Made by a program: the position numbers and the translations under genes
Shown here: piece by piece, positions 10,558-20,082 of the stretch
Numbering within the stretch: the first letter of the stretch is position 1
Layout of the letters: every line of letters starts with the position of its first letter
Origin: Ovis canadensis
Taxonomy: Eukaryota; Chordata; Mammalia; Artiodactyla; Bovidae
Reading direction: 5' to 3'
Assembly (NCBI RefSeq): GCF_042477335.2
Contig: NC_091256.1
Coordinates: 39,462,001-39,526,000, forward strand
DNA: 64,000 nt
Notes under the pieces: model-generated
Told to the model about the DNA's origin: nothing
What the model saw: only the letters and a program-made list of their open reading frames with translations
The model's database searches: none

Positions 10558-10611
10558 TGCATGGTAGAGGAGTTTTAGTGGGGAAGTAAAACAACTGGGC
10601 AATCAGCCAGG

Positions 10612-10765
10612 AGGTAGGGCTGTCAGATAAAATACAGAACACAATTTGGGACATACTTTAGCACATCATTTGTTGTTTATCTGAAATTCAAATTTCACCT
10701 TTCACCAGGAGTCCCATATTTTTAATTGCTAAATCTGGTAACCCTGGCCAGAGGCCAAAGAGAAA
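10612..10765 (+). repeat. Old interspersed repeat inserted between the proximal FOXH1-type sites
   Basis: About 150 bp containing 'gttgtttatctgaaattcaa' and 'tttgctaaatctggtaaccct'-like sequence, a common old mammalian repeat motif whose family I cannot fix. It is absent at the matching point of the right arm, where the two octamers are only 74 bp apart. Confidence 0.5.
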
Positions 10766-10778
10766 AAGAAAAAGCCAG

Positions 10779-10786
10779 TGTGGATT
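10779..10786 (-). promoter_or_regulatory. FOXH1-type site 2 of proximal pair
   Basis: TGTGGATT followed by GGGA, matching the reverse complement of the site at 19533-19540 together with its flanks. It is 229 bp from site 1, of which about 150 bp is the inserted repeat. Confidence 0.45.
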
Positions 10787-11003
10787 GGGAGACTTCTGAC
10801 AATGGGCTGATTAGCCGTCAGGCAGGGAGGGCAGCCCCCACCCTTTGTCATGCAGAAGGAGGAGCCCGGCTTCCCCCGCTTCCACTCTCTCCTGTGTCTG
10901 GCCCAATACCCTGCCAGGGCAGGTTGGCTGGAGATGCTTTAGTGGCCCCTGAGGTAGATCTTCTGTCTGGAAGGAGGAAAGGGGCCAAGGGAATAGAGGG
11001 TTT

Positions 11004-11214
11004 GGGCTTTCCTGGTGGCTCAGATAGTGGTAAAGAATCTGCTTGCAATGTGGGAGACCCAGGTTTGATCTCTGGGTCAGGAAGAGTCCCTGGAGAAGGG
11101 CATACTCCAGTATTCTTGCGTGGAGAATTCCATGCACAGAGGAACCTGGCGAGCTACAGTGCATGGAGCCGCAAGAGTTGGTCACAACTGAGCAGCTGAC
11201 ACTTTTACTTTCAC
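11004..11214 (+). repeat. Bov-tA SINE
   Basis: Starts 'gggctttcctggtggctcag' and runs through the BovA body to a short '...tttcac' tail. It sits in the left duplication arm only, so it landed after the duplication. Confidence 0.9.
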
Positions 11215-12012
11215 CCCGTTGAAGGACCAATTTGGACCTTGCCCAGAGCTGAGGTTAGGATGGAGGGCAATGGGCCGGCCGTCTTGAGATGGGGGCCGCA
11301 GACCTGGCCCCCAGGGAGTCCTGGAAAGATGGATGACAGGGACTGAGGCAGGAGGGCAGGTAAGAAGCAGGGCCAGGTGCCCACGACCACCCTCCTATCT
11401 CTTACAGGCTGGTTTTGTCCAGACTGCCCACTGAAGGCTGTGAGAAAATGTGAGGTCAGAGGTCATCCTGCAGACTCTGCAGATGGGGACAAACTGGACC
11501 AGAGCCTAGGCTTGGAACCAAAGGGAGCTGTGAGGTCAGTGAAGATTGGAGTCTGATTGTGGGTTCGCTTCTGGATTAGAGCCCAGCATCTGAGGGGAAA
11601 GGGACTTCTATCCCCTTCCTGATGAGGGAGGCACTGCTGTGGTGCTCCAGAAACACCCCGAGCCCCAGCCCCAGATGCCCTGGGCTGCCCCAATCCTGCA
11701 CCCATCAGCCTACCAACCCAAGACCTGGGGGACCATGTGGTTCCTTGGGGTCTCCAGACATGACCCTGGGTGGGCAGTGGGGCATCCTTGTCCCCCGAAG
11801 AAACTTGGCCTCGGTGTCAGCTGGGCCAGCACTTCCCAGGGGTTCCCTGGGCTCAGGAGGGGTGCGGACAGGGAAGGACTAAGAACCCAGGTTTCGGTTC
11901 ATCCACACCTTCCAGCGGAGGGTGGGTCCTTGCTGTGCCACTCATCAACTGTGTGGCCTTAGATGGGTTTTCTACCCACTTCAACATGGGAATAATGTAC
12001 TTTTCTTATTCC

Positions 12013-12118
12013 AGCTGCACCGCACAGCTTGTGGGATCTTAGTTCCCTGACCAGGGATTGAGCCCAGACCCTCGGCAGTTACAGTGCCAAGTCCTAACTA
12101 CTGGATCTCCAGGGAATT
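12013..12118 (-). repeat. CHR-type tRNA SINE fragment (left arm)
   Basis: Reverse reading gives the CHR head 'ggaattccctgg...' and 'ccctggtcagggaac'. The same piece is at 18303-18424 in opposite orientation, so it was present before the duplication. Confidence 0.85.
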
Positions 12119-12204
12119 CCCAATACTGAAATATGTTTTTTTTCCTGACAAAATACTTGTCGGTATTAATGGAGAGGTCATCAGAGTGCCTCACACAGCA
12201 CTCC

Positions 12205-12207
<3 letters not shown>

Positions 12208-12246
<39 letters not shown>
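12208..12246 (+). repeat. (CA)n microsatellite
   Basis: About 19 CA units. The matching TG repeat of the inverted arm is at 18164-18200. Confidence 0.95.
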
Positions 12247-12248
<2 letters not shown>

Positions 12249-12597
12249 AGGTGCTCAATAAATGGTAAGGATCTTTCAACTGATACTAACTTACGATGTT
12301 AAACTTTTTAAAATTCTAAGTTAACAACGTTTCTGCATTATTATATAGTTAATACACATAATACAAAAGTCAAAAGATCAAAGGTGTTTGTGAAAAATGT
12401 CAGCCTCTGTGACTTTGCTGCTCGTCTCCCACTTCACCTTCCCAGAGACAGTCTGCTTACCAAGAAACTCAGATATTTTCCCCACCACATGAATCTTACT
12501 AATCTATCATTGTGACCCTTTTCAAATTATAATTTTATTATTAGAATTCTTATAGTTAAGTACAATTCTATAATTAAAAATAATAATTTCTAATTAT

Positions 12598-12892
12598 TTG
12601 TTTTTCCCCACCTGGGTCCTCGTTGCTACACACGGGCTTCCTCTAGCTGCGGTGAGCTGGGAAACTGCTCTCCAGTCGCAGCACGCGGGCTTATCATTGT
12701 GGTGGCTTCTCTTATTGCGGACCACGGGCTCCAGGTGAGTGGGCTTCAGTAGTTGCAGCGTGCAGGCTCAGTAGTTGTGCTGCACAGGCTTTGTTGATCC
12801 ACGGCATGTGGAATCCTCCCAGACCAGGGATCAAACCCGTGTCCCTTGCCTTGGTAGGCAGATTCTTAAGCACTAGACCACCAGGGAAGTCC
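12598..12892 (-). repeat. CHR-2-like SINE, near full length
   Basis: The minus strand reads from the tRNA-like head ('gacttccctggtggtctag') through the long CHR body with repeated 'gagccc' and 'gcaactac' phrases. Confidence 0.85.
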
Positions 12893-12903
12893 TCTATTTT
12901 GCA

Positions 12904-13098
12904 AGTGAAGTGAAAGCCACTTAGTTGTGTCCGACTCTTTGCAACCCCTTGGACTATACAGTCCATGGAATTCTCTAGGCCAGAATACTGGAGTGGGTAG
13001 GCTTTCCCTTCTCCAGGGGATCTTCCCAACCCAGGGATCAAACCCAGGTCTCCCACTTTGCAGGCAGATTCTTTACCAGCTGAGCCACAAAGTAAGCC
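12904..13098 (-). repeat. Bov-tA SINE
   Basis: BovA body ('gtgtccgactctttgcaac') and tRNA-like head in reverse, directly next to the CHR element. Confidence 0.9.
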
Positions 13099-13239
13099 TA
13101 TATCGCTGCCCCCATCATCTCCCTATCCACATTCCCCCCTACCTACCCACCAGTGTTGTTAGTTCAATTGATTCAAATTCTGACACACTTGCCTCTGTGA
13201 AATCAGAGTGTATCTCAATCCCTGTCAGTCAGGGGCGGT

Positions 13240-13401
13240 GGGACAGTTTTGTGTGACCACCTTCTGAGGAAGGTTGTCTCAGGCTGCTGCTCTGGGACAG
13301 TTCTGTGTGACCACCTTCTGAGGAGGGCTGTCTCAGGCCGCTGCTCTGGGACAGTTCTGTGCGACCACCTTCTGAGGAGGGCTGTCTCAGGCCGCTGCTC
13401 T
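13240..13401 (+). repeat. Three tandem 54-bp repeats
   Basis: Each unit begins 'gggacagtt(t/c)tgtg' and ends 'ctgctgctct' or 'ccgctgctct'. Units 2 and 3 differ by one or two bases and unit 1 by a few more. The array abuts an old MaLR LTR, whose terminal 'gctgctataac' motif resembles the unit end. Confidence 0.95.
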
Positions 13402-13735
13402 GGCTGCTATAACAAAATGTTGTGTGGGGGGAGGGGAGGGAGAGGCCTTAAATAGGCAGAAATTTGTTTCTTCACAGTCTGGAGGCTGGAAGTCCAAGAT
13501 CAAGGTGCCAGCAAATTTGGTTTCTTCCGAGGCCTTGCCCCTTGGCTTGCAGATGGCAGCCTTCTCACTGTGTGCCCACATGGTTTTCCTCTGTGCCCAC
13601 ACATCCCTGGTGTCTCTCCGCGTGTCCAAATGTCCTCTCCTTAGAAGGACACCGGACAGATTGAGTTAGAACCCACCCTAGGGGCCTCATTTAGTGTAAT
13701 CATCCCTTTAAAAGGGTGGGTCACTGACAGCTTTG
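13402..13735 (-). mobile_element. Fossil MaLR-type LTR (MLT1/MST-like)
   Basis: Shows the 'ctgctataacaaaatg', 'gtctggaggctggaagtcca' and 'tggcagccttctc' blocks of old mammalian MaLR LTRs. It is ancient, broken and LTR only; no internal region is visible. Confidence 0.7.
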
Positions 13736-13772
13736 CACTGTCTCTCTATGCTTGTTTTTTGTTTGGTTTGGC

Positions 13773-13897
13773 TTTTTTTTTTTTTTTGGCCATACTGCAT
13801 GACCTAGAGAACATCCCTGACCAGAGATCGGAGATCGAACATGTGCCTGCTACAGTGGCAGCATGGAGTTTTAGCCACTGGCCCAAAAGGAAGTCCG
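13773..13897 (-). repeat. CHR-type tRNA SINE fragment
   Basis: T-rich tail followed by 'ggccatactgcat' and the reversed tRNA-like head ending 'ggaagtcc'. Confidence 0.75.
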
Positions 13898-13987
13898 AGT
13901 GTATTGTTTTGTATAAAGGAATCATTCTCCTCTCTCCTTTACCCGTCTTTAAAAAATTATATACATAACTTATTCTTTTTCTTTCTA

Positions 13988-14078
13988 AAAAGCATTTATT
14001 TCACTGCGCTGGGTCTTCGTTGCTGCACTCAGAATTTTTTAGTTGCAGAGTCTTAGCCACTAGACTACCAGAGAGGTC
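13988..14078 (-). repeat. CHR-type tRNA SINE fragment
   Basis: Contains 'gctgggtcttcgttgctgca' and '...ccactagactaccagagagg', parts of the CHR family in reverse. Confidence 0.65.
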
Positions 14079-14442
14079 TCTATACACGAGTTATTGAAGG
14101 TTAACTGTAGGAAACAGAATTTTCAGTGAGACCATGACCAAACTTGAGGAGGAACTAATACACCCTGTGATCGATACAATAACCGTTGGGATGATGAGTC
14201 TTCTAATCTTTGGAGCCGAGAGAGAGTTGCTGCATAGGTAGGAAGGACAACTGTCTCCTGTTAGAGAGAAACATACAATCATGTTCTCGTGGTCAGGCAG
14301 TTCCGATGTGTAGAAGGGAGGACACAGAAGCTGAGTTATAAGGAGTGGACTGTGTGAGTCATCCATCCATCGCCTCAATGCTGGGTGCCTCCTTCAATAG
14401 ATGCTCTGTGATGAACAAAGGAATTTCAGTAAGAAGTTCTTT
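14079..14442. other. Unassigned
   Basis: No gene or repeat recognised. It lies near the axis of the inverted duplication. Confidence 0.5.
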
Positions 14443-14566
14443 GAGGACTTCCCTGGTGGTCCAGTGGTTCAGATTCCACCCTTCTGATGCAGGTGGCTCA
14501 GGTTTGATCTCTGGTCCGGGAACCAAGATCCCACATGCCATTTGGAGCAGCCAAAATGAAAAAAGA
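14443..14566 (+). repeat. CHR-type tRNA SINE (short form)
   Basis: Starts 'gacttccctggtggtccagt', has 'tttgatctctggtccgggaa' and ends in an A-rich tail. Confidence 0.85.
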
Positions 14567-15205
14567 AGTTCCTTGAAAGGGAGAGTGATATTAAGCTTAC
14601 CTGAGAGAGGGCACTGAGTTGGGGGGAGGGGTTTGTCCTTCAGGAAGAAGAGGCTTTTCTGCAATTTCTGGTGCAGGCCAAGGTCAGTGGTGTGGGAGTC
14701 CACCCTGGGGAAGCTCTTTCCCAGCCACAGGCCCAGAACAAAGTCCATCTGTAGCCTCGTAGCTTTGGCCTGGCAACCGCCTTTCCACAGCCCTTTCACC
14801 AGAAGCCAGCTGTCGAGGCCTGGAGGAAGGGTGTCCAGGCTTAGGACCCAGGCCTGTGCTGAGTGACGTGCTGTACCCTGACCCACAGGGCAGTGGGTGG
14901 ACACTCACTCCCGCCGGGAGGCTTTTGGGGAGGGGGCTGGCCGTGGGGAAAGGGATGTATTCAGAGGGAAGGGAGAGCAGCATGGGGTGACTGGACAGCA
15001 GTGGCTGGAGGAAGGGCGACTTCCAAGCCCATAGAGCCTCATTTGGCCCTTTTGTCTCCTGGATGAGAGCTGACAGGAAGAGGAAGTGGGGGCAGGTGGG
15101 GGGAGTTGTCAGACCACCTATGTCCCCATATTCAAAGCCCATGAGAGTCCTAGGGAGGCTACAGTCCCTGAGCCATCCCACCAACACTACCCTGCGAGCT
15201 CCAGA
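14567..15205. other. Unassigned
   Basis: GC-rich, with several open frames on the minus strand but no recognisable domain and no convincing splice pattern. Confidence 0.4.
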
Positions 15206-15672
15206 TGTTGCGGGACCCCTTCCAGGGCCTGAGTGTGGGTTCTCGTCTAACACTCAGGAAGGAATCGTCTGAGGAGCCACACGTGCTAGCAAAGCAACAG
15301 ATTTTACTGGGAAGGGGCACCTGGGCGGAGAGCAGTTAGAGTAAAGGAGCCCAGGAGAACGGCTCTGCCTCAGTCTGTCCACAGTCTCAGGTTCTGTGGC
15401 GATGGGATCAGTTTCCAGGTTGTCTTTGGCCAATCGTTCTGACCCAGAGTCCTGCCTGGTGGCGCACGCATTGCTCAGCCAAGATGGATGCCAGCGAGAG
15501 GATTCTGGGAGGCGGTCAGACAGTGGTGTCTCCTTTTGACCTTTCCCGAACTCTTCCGGTTGGTGGTGGCGTGTTAGTTCCGTGTTCCTCACTGGGGCCT
15601 CCTGTCATAAAATAACTCACGCAGATGGTTACTGTGGTGCCTGGCCAGGGTGGGCGGCTCCCTCCCCTAACA
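15206..15672 (-). mobile_element. Fossil solo LTR, same family as the class I ERV at 47446
   Basis: On the minus strand it runs TG...CA and follows the provirus LTRs block by block ('ccgcccaccctggccagg', 'gagtt(c)aggagag', 'cccagaatcctc', 'ggcatccatcttggctga'). Flanking 4-mers caga/cagg look like a slightly decayed target duplication. It is more diverged than the two provirus LTRs are from each other, so probably an older insertion; no internal part remains. Confidence 0.85.
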
Positions 15673-16641
15673 CAGGGAGCACTGTCTCCTGCCCGAGTGA
15701 GTGCGCCCGCCCCAGACTCCTCCACCACCCATGCTGCCAAGCCCGTGGGCCTCTGGCAGAGGAGATGTGGCCTCCACAGGCTGCCCCTGGCCCTGGGTTG
15801 GGGTCTCCCAGGGTACAGGGAGCTGCCAGAGCCTTTGAGGCTCTTGCCGTGGGCCGAGACCACCAGCTCCCTAGTGTCCCTTCTCTATGCCACCGGAGAG
15901 GGCAAGGGGATCTACACCAGACTAAGTGAGTGGAGCTCAGAGGAGACGCAGTTGCATGGTGAGCCGGCCACCCATTCTCTAGGGCCGGGTCTTGGCTGGG
16001 GCAGGCTGGGCAGCTGGAGGGGATGGGGTGGCTGTGCCACCCAGATCAAATCCAGGCCCAGATCAAAGCGACAGCATCTCCTTCACTGCCTACCGCTGTT
16101 CCCACTGCAGGGAGCCGTCCTGCCATTTCCCTCCAACATTAAAAATGTACCCAAGAGTTCATCTTTTCCTTACTTTGTGGTGGGCCTTACTGGGGGATCT
16201 CTCACCCTGTCCAGGACAAGAATGCAGAAGACCTGGGAGGCTCTGGAATCGGTTATGTGCGCAGAATGGCCATGTTTGCCTGCACAGAGGAGCCTCTAGA
16301 GGAGATGCAAACAGGCTTGGTTTTGTTTGGTTCTGTGTATTTGTTTGTTTTGTTCTTCTTAACGGCTTAAGGCTCCATCTGTCAATGAACATTTTTTGTT
16401 GAAGCAAACACCTGGAGAGTATATGGTGAGGGCAACTTCCCCACGTCCCTGTCTGTGGTCAGCCACACCACACAGTAGGCAGGCTTTGTCCGGGGGACAA
16501 AAGTGAGTCTGCTGATGGTAAGCTGTTGCCCGTCTTTCTCCGTCAACAGCAGCAAACTCCCCTCTGACTCCTCCTCACCTCTCACCCCTGCCCAGCAGTA
16601 GAGTCCAAACATGCCTCTCCATTATAAAGACAAGACTTTTC
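15673..16641. other. Unassigned
   Basis: Fairly GC-rich to about 16300, then T-rich. No gene, RNA gene or clear repeat identified. Confidence 0.4.
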
Positions 16642-16781
16642 TGGGGACTTCCCTGGTGGTGCAGTGGTAAGACTCCAATGCAGAGGGTGTGGGTTTGATC
16701 CCTGGTCGGGGAACTAAGATCCCACATGTCATGCGGTGTGGCCAAAAGGAAAAGAAAAATTAAGAAGAAAAAAAAAAGACA
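16642..16781 (+). repeat. CHR-type tRNA SINE (short form)
   Basis: Head 'gacttccctggtggtgcagt', 'gatccctggtcggggaac' and an A-rich tail. Flanked by 'aaagacaaga' on both sides, a good target duplication. Confidence 0.9.
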
Positions 16782-17068
16782 AGAGTTTCCTGGATTCAGA
16801 AAAGCACAGTTGTGATTGTAACACAAGTTGTTTTTTCTTCCTTACCCTCTCCCTTTCTTTTCTATTTTCTTTCTTTATTTTTCCTCTGAAAGAGTTGTTA
16901 TCAGTATTAGTCTCTTATTTGTGCCCCCCAACCCAAATAAAAAATGTCCAGAAAGAAAAACACCCACATAAACTAGTCTCTATCCTCAAATCTTGCCCGG
17001 AAGAAGGAATTTCTAGAAGTAGTTTGTCTCCATACATTCCTCTTCCTGCCTCCCTCTTTTCTGTTAAT

Positions 17069-17170
17069 CAAGAAGGAAATGGCAACCCACTCCAGTATTC
17101 TTGCCTGGAAAAGTCCCTGGACAGAGGAGCCTGGCGGGCTGCAGTCTATGGGGTTACATGACTCAACATG
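17069..17170 (+). repeat. Partial Bov-tA SINE
   Basis: Only the BovA body ('aatggcaacccactccagta' onward) is present. Confidence 0.8.
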
Positions 17171-17826
17171 CGTGCATGAGGGTGGAGGGAGGTGTGTTGG
17201 TAGCAATAAACTGATAGAACTAAAAAAAAAGAGAGAAATGTTTACTGATGACTCTTCCCCTTCTCTGTATCCTGGGGACAGCTAAGGAGACAAAAGGGCA
17301 GTGGATTCAAGAGGAAGCTTGGGTTCAGTGACAGAAAGGGGGGCGGGCAGCCCAAGGGTTCCCTAAATGCTGTGTTTTGGGTGGTTCCACACCCTCGCCC
17401 CACCAGGTCTGGGATCTCCCTTTGCTTCACTCGCCTCCCATTTCTCCTTCACACCCTGGGAGGAAGACATTGTTGACACTGAACACCAAAGGCTCCGAGC
17501 AGTGAAGACCCTGGTCCAAGGCCATAGACTGCCAATGAGAGCACTGAGGGGAGCCAGTCCTGGCCAGTGACCTTGGACAAGTTCATTACCTTCCCTGCAC
17601 CTTGGTTTCTTTATCTGTGAGATAGGAACACTAATAATACGTATTGCGCAAGCTCATGGTGAGCGTTCAGTGAAGTATGGCTCAGTCAAGACCAGCAATT
17701 ACTATCTGGTTGCAGAGGTGTCCTTCCTGGCCCTCCTTGCAGAAGTCAGGCCCCTCTCTGCCTCACCCAGCTGACCACAGACAGCTGTCAAAGCGGGGCG
17801 CAGTGATTCTCCTGAGGTCTCATGCC
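17171..17826. other. Unassigned, with a MIR-like patch at about 17570-17700
   Basis: The patch reads 'ggtttctttatctgtgagat' followed by a MIR-like core. Nothing else recognised. Confidence 0.4.
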
Positions 17827-18000
17827 AGGGAGTGGCTCAGTGAACACTGAAGCCAGGACCCACCCTCAGCTGGAAGGTGTGGATGAAACTGAATGTGGGT
17901 CCTTAGTTCCCCCTCAACCCCCACTTCAGCTCAGGGAGCCCCAGAGAAAGGCCAGCCCTGTGATACCAAGGCCAAGCTGCTCTGGAGGACAGGGAGGGTC
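17827..18000 (+). repeat. Direct repeat, copy 1 (partner 18506-18663)
   Basis: Shares 'gacccaccctc(a/c)gctgg', 'aaggtgtggatgaa', 'gggt(c/t)cttagt' and 'aggccaag(c/t)tgct' with 18506-18663 in the same orientation, at roughly 75-80%. The left duplication arm has only one version. Confidence 0.75.
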
Positions 18001-18161
18001 CACAGGCTGACATTTTTCACAAACGCCTTTGTATCTTTTGACTTTTGTACTGTGTGTATTAACTATAAAATAACGCAAAGACATTGTTAACTTAAAATTT
18101 TAAAAGTTAAACATTGTAAGTAACTATCAGTTGAGAGACCCCTACCGTTTACTGAGCACCA

Positions 18162-18163
<2 letters not shown>

Positions 18164-18200
<37 letters not shown>
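18164..18200 (+). repeat. (TG)n microsatellite running into GC/CG
   Basis: TG units followed by a short alternating GC tract. It is the inverted counterpart of the CA repeat at 12208-12246. Confidence 0.95.
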
Positions 18201-18203
<3 letters not shown>

Positions 18204-18302
18204 AGCGCACATGGCGGGGGCGCTGCTTTGCAAGGCACTCTGATGACCTCTCCATTAATACTGACATGTTTTTTGTCCAAAAAAGAGAGCGTATTTCAGT
18301 AT

Positions 18303-18424
18303 TGGGAATTCCCTGGAGGTCCAGTAGTTAGGACTTGGCACTTTAACTGCCGAGGGTCTGGGCTCAATCCCTGGTCAGGGAACTAGGATCCCACAAGCTG
18401 CGCGGTGCAGCAGGATTAAGAAAA
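18303..18424 (+). repeat. CHR-type tRNA SINE fragment (right arm)
   Basis: 'gggaattccctggaggtcca' head and 'aatccctggtcagggaacta'. Orthologous by duplication to 12013-12118. Confidence 0.85.
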
Positions 18425-18505
18425 GTACATTATCCCCATGTTGTAGAGGGAGACGTATATTGAAGTGGGTAGAAAACCTATCTAAGGCCACACAGTTGAT
18501 GAGTG

Positions 18506-18663
18506 GCACAGCAAGGACCCACCCTCCGCTGGAAGGTGTGGATGAACCGAAACCTGGGTTCTTAGTCCTTCCCTGTCCGCACCCCTCCTTAGCCCAGGGA
18601 ACCCCTGGGAAGTGCTGGCCCAGCTGACACTGAGGCCAAGTTGCTTTGGAGGACAAGGATGCC
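18506..18663 (+). repeat. Direct repeat, copy 2 (partner 17827-18000)
   Basis: Lies inside the high-identity core of the right arm; see the partner for shared landmarks. Confidence 0.75.
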
Positions 18664-19229
18664 CCACTGCCCACCCAGGGTCATGTCTGGAGACCCCCAA
18701 GGAGCTACATGGGCTCCCAGGTCTGGGATCAATAGGCCGATGGGTGCAGGATTGGGGCAGCCAGGGCACCTGGGCCTAGGGATATCTCTGGGTCACACAC
18801 AGTGTGTCTGCACCAGACTGGGAACCCCTCCTGGAGCCCGCTCAGATGCTGGGCTCTAATCTAGGAGGGAATCCACTCCTGGGCTCCACCCTTCACTGAG
18901 CTAAGTCCTCTTTGGTTCTGAGTCCAGGTCCAGCTCAGTCCCATTGACCAAGCCCCTGAGATGACCTCTGACCCTCATGTCTTCTTACTAGGCCTCAGCT
19001 AGCAGCTTGGATTCTGGTTGGGGGTCAGATCCTGGGCTCTAGAGACAGGAGGGTGATCATGGCTCCCACCACCCATCCCCCTACAGTGTCCTCAACCTCA
19101 GGCCCTCAGTCAGGGGTACTGAGTGTTTCCCCATCCTCACTGCTCGCTCTCACCTCCTGTCCTCCAGGACAGCAGATCTGACTTTACTACCTTTTGTTTT
19201 TTTTTAAAATAGAGTGTTTTAGTGTGGAC

Positions 19230-19406
19230 TATTTTTAAACTCTTTATTGGATTTGTTACAATATTGCTTCGTTTTATGTTTGGGGTTTTTGGCCATGAGG
19301 CATGCTCCCTGACCAGGGATCCAACTCCTCCCCACCGCCCCACCGCCCCCAACACACACACATTGGAAGGGAGAGTCTTAACCACTGGACCACCAGGGAA
19401 GTCCCC
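19230..19406 (-). repeat. CHR-type tRNA SINE
   Basis: T-rich start, 'ttttggccatgaggcatg' and the reversed head 'ccaccagggaagtccc'. Present only in the right duplication arm. Confidence 0.8.
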
Positions 19407-19532
19407 TCTGGGCCTTTCAGGACAAATCCAATCAAAGAAGGCCAGACTCTCCCCAGATCCGAAGCCAGGCTCCTTCCTCTGCATGACAAAGATTACCCCT
19501 GAGGGCTAACAGCCCATTGTAAGAAGCTTCCC

Positions 19533-19540
19533 AATCCACA
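19533..19540 (+). promoter_or_regulatory. FOXH1-type site 1 of distal pair
   Basis: AATCCACA, about 9.9 kb upstream of the LEFTY1 start, in the same orientation as the second site 74 bp away. Its flanks align with the inverted proximal site at 10779-10786. Confidence 0.45.
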
Positions 19541-19606
19541 TTGGCTTTCTTCTGGCTGATTGCCCAATTATTTTATTTCCCCAGCAAAACTCTTGAACCC
19601 GTGTGG

Positions 19607-19614
19607 AATCCACA
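19607..19614 (+). promoter_or_regulatory. FOXH1-type site 2 of distal pair
   Basis: AATCCACA within 'gtgtggaatccacatttggg', itself nearly palindromic (TGTGGAATCCACA). It corresponds to the proximal site at 10550-10557, which instead carries the POU octamer. Confidence 0.45.
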
Positions 19615-19640
19615 TTTGGGAAAGGGGCCTGTGTTTGCAG

Positions 19641-20082
19641 AGGGATAATAGGTCTGGGGGATTTGCCCAGCGTCTGCCCCTACTGATCCCCTTGCCAGGT
19701 CCGCACTCAGTCAGTCCCCTGTGTTAATGGCGTGTCATCATCTCTCTGACCCCAGGCCAGAAGGGCCCCGGGGGCTGACCTGCTGTTGCAAACAGCCTGA
19801 GGTCCTGGAAAGAACCTGCTGCTCTTTCCTCTTAAGTGATGTGGTCCAGCCTCCTGGCTTCCCTGGCTATCCAATCACTGATGGCTCTAGGCTCACACTT
19901 CTAGCCTGACCGCTTCACTGAGTGCCAGAACCATATACCCAGCTACCCTTCCACCCCTACCTGTTCCCATCTCAGTAAATGGCTCCACCCTACACCCAGC
20001 TAGACCTCCAGACCTAGGGGGTCATTCTTTTTTTTTTTTCCTTTTTTAACAAATGGCTTTTATTTTATTTACTTTAACAAAG
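19641..20082. other. Unassigned, ending in T-rich sequence
   Basis: No gene or repeat recognised, and no match to the corresponding part of the left arm. Confidence 0.45.

Larger units (their letters stand above)
10540..12420 (+). repeat. Left arm of inverted duplication (block B)
   Basis: The arm matches 18003-19640 in reverse complement. Landmarks in order: a FOXH1-type octamer, 'gggcaatcagccag', a second octamer, 'ctttgtcatgcag', 'accaccctcct', 'agagcccagcatctgag', a CHR-type SINE piece, a CA repeat, and 'tgtgaaaaatgtcagcct'. A core at about 11690-11920 is roughly 94% identical to its partner; the outer parts are 65-85%. Each arm has since gained its own insertions. Confidence 0.85.
18003..19640 (-). 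repeat. Right arm of inverted duplication (block B)
   Basis: Reverse-complement partner of 10540-12420. It contains its own CHR insertion at 19230-19406, where the left arm instead has a Bov-tA; both arms keep the ancestral CHR piece, the CA/TG microsatellite and the paired FOXH1-type octamers. Confidence 0.85.

Noticed and set aside
11004-11080. tRNA-like sequences with A and B box resemblance at this and many other places
   Set aside because: They are the tRNA-derived heads of Bov-tA and CHR SINEs, not tRNA genes.
13240-13401. Regular repeat array that might suggest a CRISPR-like structure
   Set aside because: Plain head-to-tail tandem units without spacers, in a mammalian genome.
18054-18061. 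TGTGTATT/AATACACA variants of the FOXH1 motif here and at 12354, 33533, 39305 and 57139
   Set aside because: Scattered and unpaired, several in repeats or AT-rich sequence, so not better than chance.
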